From: Chloromonas sp. AAM2
Lineage: Eukaryota > Chlorophyta > Chlorophyceae > Chlamydomonadales > Chlamydomonadaceae
DNA: 11,632 nucleotides
Assembly: GCA_004335635.1 (NCBI GenBank)
Contig: QAXH01005326.1
Location: 8,793-20,424 of the forward strand
Reading direction: 5' to 3'
The position numbers were made by a program, and so were the translations under genes. Under the pieces are notes generated by a model. It saw only the letters and a list, made by a program, of their open reading frames with translations, was not told where the DNA came from and ran no database searches. Positions 9,501-11,632 of this stretch are shown one piece after another. Each line of letters begins with the position of its first letter. The stretch's first letter is position 1.

Positions 9501-11325
9501 GTCCAGATGTGGGACGTGCGCAAGGGGTTGCCTCGGCACGTCATCAGGCGTGCACACACAGAGCAGGTGTGTAGACATGGACCAGGCTGTTCTAGCAGTT
9601 TTGGTCAGGATTCTAGAAGTTGATGGAATCTACTAGAGCTTACTGAATTGTATGGTATGAGTGTGAGACCTTGTCTCACAAGCATTAGTTGTTTTTCTGA
9701 ACGATGTTCAGAGAACACCTGTGGTATACAAACAAGAACCTGAGCCACTGCATCAAGGGCTGCCAGTGCATCAAGGGCTGCATCAGCCACTGCGGGCTGG
9801 TCAGCGCAGGCGTAAACTGGACGCCAAAGAGTTGCATGAAGTTGCGAACGTGCAATAAAGTATTCCCGCCTCGCATTGCGCGGCCTCGCGGCTTGTCACA
9901 CCGATGGCTGACATGAAACGATTCAGTAGGCTGGCTAGATGAGAGAGCATACCACTAGTGGCCCCACGCACGCATGCAAAGGGCAATCCCACCGAGTCTG
10001 CAAGGGTTGGTGGCCCTAGCGGTGGTCACCATGCGGTGCGCCTTTCGATGCCAAGCGTTATGGTCAGTCAGCGTGACATCATTTGCGCACTTACAACACA
10101 AGCCTATTGTCATATCCACGCCCAACTCCACTGCAGCTGCGCTTGAGCACATGCATAGCGTGTGTTGTTGCCTTGACAAGTTACAAACTGGCACAAAATG
10201 TAAACTTACTATCTCAAGCGCACTTGTTTGGCTACTACAGGGAAGCACGAGGAACCCTTTTCTTAATTAACACGAGCAGGGGTTGCGATACCGCAGTAGA
10301 AGGTGGCCATAGGTGAGGTAATTGATTGGTAAACTGTCAATTATGATTGCGCGGGACCATTATCATCGCGCGGGACGTTGGAGGTCAGGCAGCCCAAAAG
10401 CAGCAGCAACTAGCAATGGTACAGTGAAAACGCAACATGCCACACGCTCAACACGCTCGGCCAGCTGGTGCTAGAAAGCTGGCATTGCTGAAAAAGCTTC
10501 ATGTGTTCTGCTTATGTAAGACATGGATGCATATATGTTCAACAATCAAAACTGAGCCATGTTGATGGCCAATGAATCAGTGCGCCAGCAGAACCTTTAA
10601 ATGCTTTGAATGCAAGCTGAACCAAGGACATGCGACCTGCACTGAACTGGATTAAACCTGCTCTTCGATGTGGCAACTCATGCAAACGTCTAGAAGTCTG
10701 TTGCTGCTCCTTCTCTTTCCAGGCCTTTGTCGTTGACTGCCACCCCTCTGACCCACGTGTGGCGATTACTGCAGCATGTGATGGCCAGATCATGGTGTGG
10801 GACCTGCTCCAGGGCTGCGTGATGTACAGGTTAGTAAGCCTTGGTACAGAAAAGCCTTGGTACGGAAATTCAAGCCGCATATTAAGTCTCGTATCGGAGC
10901 AAAAAAGGGCATTTTCCCCCTCATTGTTCCCTAAACATGTTCGTGTTGATCGACAGGACATGCGGTAAGCCTCTCTGCCCCTCACCGCGGCTAGCCTTCC
11001 TCCTGCTCCCAGTCCCGTTCATCGCCTCCTTGTTCTGCGTCCATGTTTATTCCTTGTTCAAGGACAATGCAACAGGTCTTGCAGCTCAGTCGGCGCTTGG
11101 TGACGGTGCTTTCTTCTGCTGCTCCTTACATACTTGCAAGACCCTAGTGCACCTTCAGGCAAGAAGAATTTGTCCACTTCATGGCCCGCCAATCGGTACA
11201 CATGTACATCACATGTACAGGTTCAGCAGCCAGGACACCATTCCGCTGGCCGGTGCCCGCTGGACCGACCCGCTGCAGCTGGTGGACGGGCGCTGGCTGC
11301 CCAACGGGCTGGGCCTGGTCGTGAG
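3382..11325 (+). CDS. BRWD: BRWD/PHIP-like WD40 chromatin protein, N-terminal half (multi-exon, partial at 3' end)
   Basis: Spliced model: 3382-3520, 3922-4049, 4340-4972, 5230-5370, 5846-5973, 6528-7323, 7813-7950, 8543-8653, 9474-9566, 10723-10829, 11221-11325. All junction phases agree and there is no internal stop, giving about 839 residues. Domains: an N-terminal helical region at 1-106 (LLPTRTDF, GVQ, LLGPGRLSLL, matching LLPRRTDW, GVQ and LLGAGRQSLL of PHIP/BRWD1), a spacer at about 107-245, then WD blades starting at about 268, 306, 352, 529, 654, 725, 760 and 806. The LVDGRWLPNG segment resembles LVDGKFSPDG of plant members. Known for the family: nuclear chromatin readers with C-terminal bromodomains, and in animals CUL4-DDB1 substrate receptors. 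The bromodomains are not in this window, so chromatin reading is inferred from family. The start codon is not in the first core exon. Family assignment rests on remembered alignment and is strong; exact orthology is not established. Confidence 0.88.
3521..3921 (+). other. Intron 1 of core model
   Basis: GTGGGA to GTGCAG, 401 bases. It splices a single G to GG, restoring a Gly codon and giving TDFQGDVHPCTLAEL, collinear with TDWTGKEHPRTYQNL of PHIP. Nothing else was seen in it. Confidence 0.85.
3922..4049 (+). CDS. Core exon 2: N-terminal helical region
   Basis: Encodes residues 48-89 after the split Gly47: DVHPCTLAELQLRYSHVPG, then DALSSMLRQLLASRQQ and PGVQ. It corresponds to the PHIP/BRWD1 segment with RTYQNLVKYYRHL and ending VPGVQ. 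The acceptor is CGTGCAG and the donor CAG|GTGTGT, exiting in phase 0. Confidence 0.88.
4050..4339 (+). other. Intron 2 of core model
   Basis: GTGTGT to GCCCGCAG, 290 bases, phase 0. Splicing joins GVQ to WLSTLLGPGRLSLL, matching GVQTLLGAGRQSLL of PHIP. Upstream readthrough in the downstream frame is open but not coding. Confidence 0.85.
4340..4972 (+). CDS. Core exon 3: spacer plus WD blade 1
   Basis: Encodes residues 90-300 in phase 0. It begins WLSTLLGPGRLSLL, the conserved BRWD anchor. About 140 residues follow with no recognised fold, rich in Ala, Thr, Cys, Gly and Pro. It then enters blade 1: ARTFRGHRLAVYCLQFSLDG and VTGADDWLVK, matching the KRILGHLSSVYCVTFD and FTGSDDCLVK segments of PHIP. 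The spacer is longer than the corresponding stretch of about 50 residues that I recall in animal proteins. The exon must end at AAG (4972), followed by GCAGGT. Confidence 0.88.
4973..5229 (+). other. GC-AG intron within blade 1
   Basis: Begins AAG|GCAGGTGC and ends ATTCCAG. Only this GC donor gives DDWLVK|IWSCETG in frame, matching DDCLVKIW of PHIP. Using the GT four bases downstream (4977-4978) shifts the frame. A stop at 5117-5119 excludes simple readthrough. Confidence 0.8.
5230..5370 (+). CDS. Core exon 4: end of blade 1 and WD blade 2
   Basis: Encodes 47 residues (301-347), phase 0 both ends: IWSCETGRLIRTCRGHEAEI, then TDLAVSADGRLLASCSNDKV and IRVWSMQ. It shows a classic GH...D...W WD repeat and aligns with GRLLATLRGHAAEISDMAV and CDKMIRVW of PHIP. 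The donor is CAG|GTAGGC. Confidence 0.92.
5371..5845 (+). other. Intron 4 of core model
   Basis: GTAGGC to CTGCTGCAG, about 475 bases. It contains weak imperfect palindromes (GTTGCC near 5645 against GGCAAC near 5697; the ATGGGC/GCCCAT pair near 5705-5740) and an AATAAA at 5546-5551, probably without meaning inside an intron. An earlier acceptor, TTTTCCTAG at 5833, is possible. Confidence 0.75.
5846..5973 (+). CDS. Core exon 5: WD blade 3
   Basis: Encodes residues 348-389: AASLGFPVAVLVGHQDSVTC, then LNFHPSPACSSILLSGSDDG and TC, leaving AG of an Arg codon. It aligns with [20 protein letters not shown] and STGADGT of PHIP. The start could also be 5834, adding LLLQ in frame; 5846 fits family spacing better. 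The donor is CAG|GTGGGT, phase 2. Confidence 0.88.
5974..6527 (+). other. Intron 5 with inverted tetranucleotide microsatellites
   Basis: GTGGGT to GGCTGCAG, 554 bases. It holds (GAGT)n near 5999-6014 and the complementary (CACT)n at 6197-6219, which could pair in the transcript. Splicing completes AG|A as Arg and gives DDGTCR|IWSACDDG. No other coding signal was seen. Confidence 0.85.
6197..6219. repeat. (CACT)n microsatellite
   Basis: About six tandem CACT units. The complementary run lies at 5999-6014, and related short runs occur at 9327-9338 and 9414-9430, all within introns of the same gene. Confidence 0.85.
6528..7323 (+). CDS. Core exon 6: WD blade 4 flanked by two disordered insertions
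   Basis: Encodes the split Arg390 and residues 391-655. It begins IWSACDDG, closing blade 3. A first insertion of about 135 residues (400-528) is rich in Ala, Pro, Ser and Gly with no hydrophobic core. Blade 4 (NAAHFSPDGRCIISAGGDGY, then VYVWRW, about 529-553) corresponds to the CSSFSAGGMFLATGSTDH blade of PHIP. A second Ala/Gly/Pro-rich stretch of about 85 residues follows, then IDEVLRGEWPRAEAALRL. The donor is CTG|GTGGGT, phase 0. The frame is open throughout; small introns inside the low-complexity parts cannot be excluded. Confidence 0.82.
7387..7407 (+). repeat. Third copy of palindromic repeat arm
   Basis: TTTGCCAGTTCTGGGACAAT, identical over the core to 1988-2007 and inverse to the right arm of 1590-1710. 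It is intronic; no partner arm was seen nearby. Confidence 0.65.
7627..7806. repeat. GAT-rich trinucleotide tracts
   Basis: Imperfect (GAT)n / (ATG)n at 7627-7679 and 7740-7806, separated by about 60 bases of non-repetitive DNA. They lie directly upstream of the acceptor at 7812, so this intron lacks a normal polypyrimidine tract. Confidence 0.8.
7813..7950 (+). CDS. Core exon 7: WD blade 5
   Basis: Encodes 46 residues (656-701), phase 0 both ends: AGHTNEVLILKLSHSGHLFA, then AVSKDTVHVRRLGDTSRHHS. It corresponds to LEFHTDKVDSIQFS and SGSRDGTARIW of PHIP. The usual RIW at the blade end is replaced by VRRL, so this blade is degenerate. The donor is CAG|GTGAGC. Confidence 0.85.
7951..8542 (+). 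other. Intron 7 of core model
   Basis: GTGAGC to CCCTGCAG, 592 bases. It contains a G-rich run with three GGGG tracts at 8455-8476 (TTGGGGTGTGGGGTTTGGGG). No exon-like segment with homology was seen. Confidence 0.8.
8543..8653 (+). CDS. Core exon 8: linker and start of WD blade 6
   Basis: Encodes 37 residues (702-738), phase 0 both ends: VMRCTQDAADVANARQKRRV, then LQPPTVNQIAWNADDTA. It matches the family segment with a basic linker followed by KVTMVAWDRHDNTV. The donor is GCG|GTGAGC. Confidence 0.88.
8654..9473 (+). other. Intron 8 with dispersed repeats
   Basis: GTGAGC to CTGCTCAG, 820 bases. It contains (ACATT)n near 8680-8698, an inverted copy of the left-edge foldback arm at 8692-8720, an imperfect repeat around CATGGCACCCAAGTTACTTG and CATGGCATCCAAATTACTTG (9005-9051), and CACT runs at 9327-9338 and 9414-9430. 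No coding signal was seen. Confidence 0.8.
8692..8720 (-). repeat. Inverted copy of foldback arm
   Basis: CATTACATGTCTTTTCATGG, then TTCAACCCA, is the inverse complement of 36-64 with about one mismatch. This shows the element at the left edge is dispersed. Confidence 0.7.
9474..9566 (+). CDS. Core exon 9: WD blade 6 with WDVR motif
   Basis: Encodes 31 residues (739-769), phase 0 both ends: VVLVVSDCSVQMWDVRKGLP, then RHVIRRAHTEQ. It completes blade 6 (VITAVNNMTLKVWNSYTG in PHIP) and starts blade 7. The MWDVR sequence with an Asp ten residues before the Arg fits the DWD box (WDxR) found in DDB1-binding WD40 proteins. The donor is CAG|GTGTGT. Confidence 0.9.
9567..10722 (+). other. Intron 9 (1.16 kb)
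   Basis: GTGTGT to CTCTTTCCAG with a good pyrimidine tract. It contains two 18-base copies of GCATCAAGGGCTGCCAGT-like sequence at 9750-9785 and two GCGCGGGAC copies near 10350-10377. No exon with homology was seen; the flanking exons join directly within blade 7. Confidence 0.8.
10723..10829 (+). CDS. Core exon 10: WD blade 7
   Basis: Encodes residues 770-804 plus two bases of Arg805: AFVVDCHPSDPRVAITAACD, then GQIMVWDLLQGCVMY. This is among the best matches to the family ([20 protein letters not shown] and GNVIVWDLARG in PHIP). Donor: CAG|GTTAGT, phase 2. Confidence 0.95.
10830..11220 (+). other. Intron 10 of core model
   Basis: GTTAGT to CATGTACAG, 391 bases. A 16-base tandem duplication (AGCCTTGGTACRGAAA) occupies 10837-10868. 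The last exon bases (ATGTACAG) are repeated at the acceptor (ATGTACAG), so the precise junction is ambiguous in sequence but phase fixes it. Confidence 0.8.
11221..11325 (+). CDS. Core exon 11: start of WD blade 8
   Basis: Completes Arg805 and encodes residues 806-839: FSSQDTIPLAGARWTDP, then LQLVDGRWLPNGLGLVV, ending with AG of a split codon. It corresponds to FKLVDGKFSPDGTSIILS of plant BRWD-like proteins. The donor is GAG|GTAAGC, phase 2. The gene continues beyond the window. Confidence 0.88.
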
Positions 11326-11632
11326 GTAAGCACAGGCGTGGCACAATATGCAGCGCGGGACATGGGCAACACTGTGGGAGGCAGAGCCATTCTCCACTTC
11401 ATGCGGGCATGCACCTAATGTGCGCTAATGTTGTGCTGTTATTAATCAGTTGTCAGGACTGGCCCAGTGCTGCGCCAGTAGTGCGCCAGTGCTGCGCCAG
11501 TGGTGCGCCAGTAACGCGCCAGTAACGCGCCAGTAGTGCCCCAGTGCTGCGCCAGTAGTGCCCCAGTGCTGCGCCAGTAGTGCGCCAGTAGTGCCCCAGT
11601 GCTGTGCCAGTAGTGCGCCAGTGCTGCCAGTA
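11326..11632 (+). other. Start of intron 11, running off the window
   Basis: Begins GTAAGC. The first 140 bases are unremarkable and the rest is the minisatellite. No acceptor or exon was seen before the edge. Confidence 0.75.
11465..11632. repeat. 11-bp minisatellite, about 15 copies
   Basis: Unit CAGTRSTGCSC (variants CAGTGCTGCGC, CAGTAGTGCGC, CAGTAACGCGC, CAGTAGTGCCC). Copies run to the window edge and probably beyond. It is intronic; an 11-base period would rotate through all frames, so it is not coding. Confidence 0.92.

Noticed and set aside
1..11632. Search for CRISPR arrays, bacterial operons, phage or defence genes
   Set aside because: No such signals; the window reads as spliced eukaryotic nuclear DNA with one main gene.

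Overview
The window is nuclear DNA from an intron-rich eukaryote, most likely a chlorophyte green alga; the genus cannot be fixed from sequence alone. GC-rich exons with Ala/Pro/Gly/Ser-rich spacers alternate with AT-richer introns full of low-complexity DNA, and there are no bacterial-style operons. Nothing credible is coded on the minus strand.

Almost everything belongs to one plus-strand gene, read through 11 well-supported exons from 3382 to 11325 and continuing past the right edge. Spliced in frame they give about 839 residues: an N-terminal alpha-helical region, then a WD40 beta-propeller of about eight blades. Order, spacing and signature residues match the amino-terminal half of the BRWD1/BRWD3/PHIP family (WD-repeat proteins with bromodomains and chromatin-reader activity; animal members also act as CUL4-DDB1 substrate receptors). 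The bromodomains would lie downstream of the window. Two acidic exons at 373-515 and 733-849 are probably its N-terminal extension: their phases fit, and the first core exon cannot contain the start codon.

Layout: 1-372 is non-coding with a small foldback element. 373-849 holds the two acidic exons. 850-3381 is a large intron with a palindromic repeat, a 19-bp tandem repeat and an exon-like WD-flavoured open segment. 3382-4972 encodes the N-terminal domain, a disordered spacer and blade 1. 5230-7323 encodes blades 2-4 with two long disordered insertions. 7813-11325 encodes blades 5-8 in short exons. 11326-11632 is the next intron and carries an 11-bp minisatellite.

The points most worth a second look are two GC-AG introns (one forced by reading frame and homology), a DWD-box-like WDVR motif, large propeller insertions, and dispersed palindromic elements found only in introns. 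I see no evidence for a new multi-gene system.
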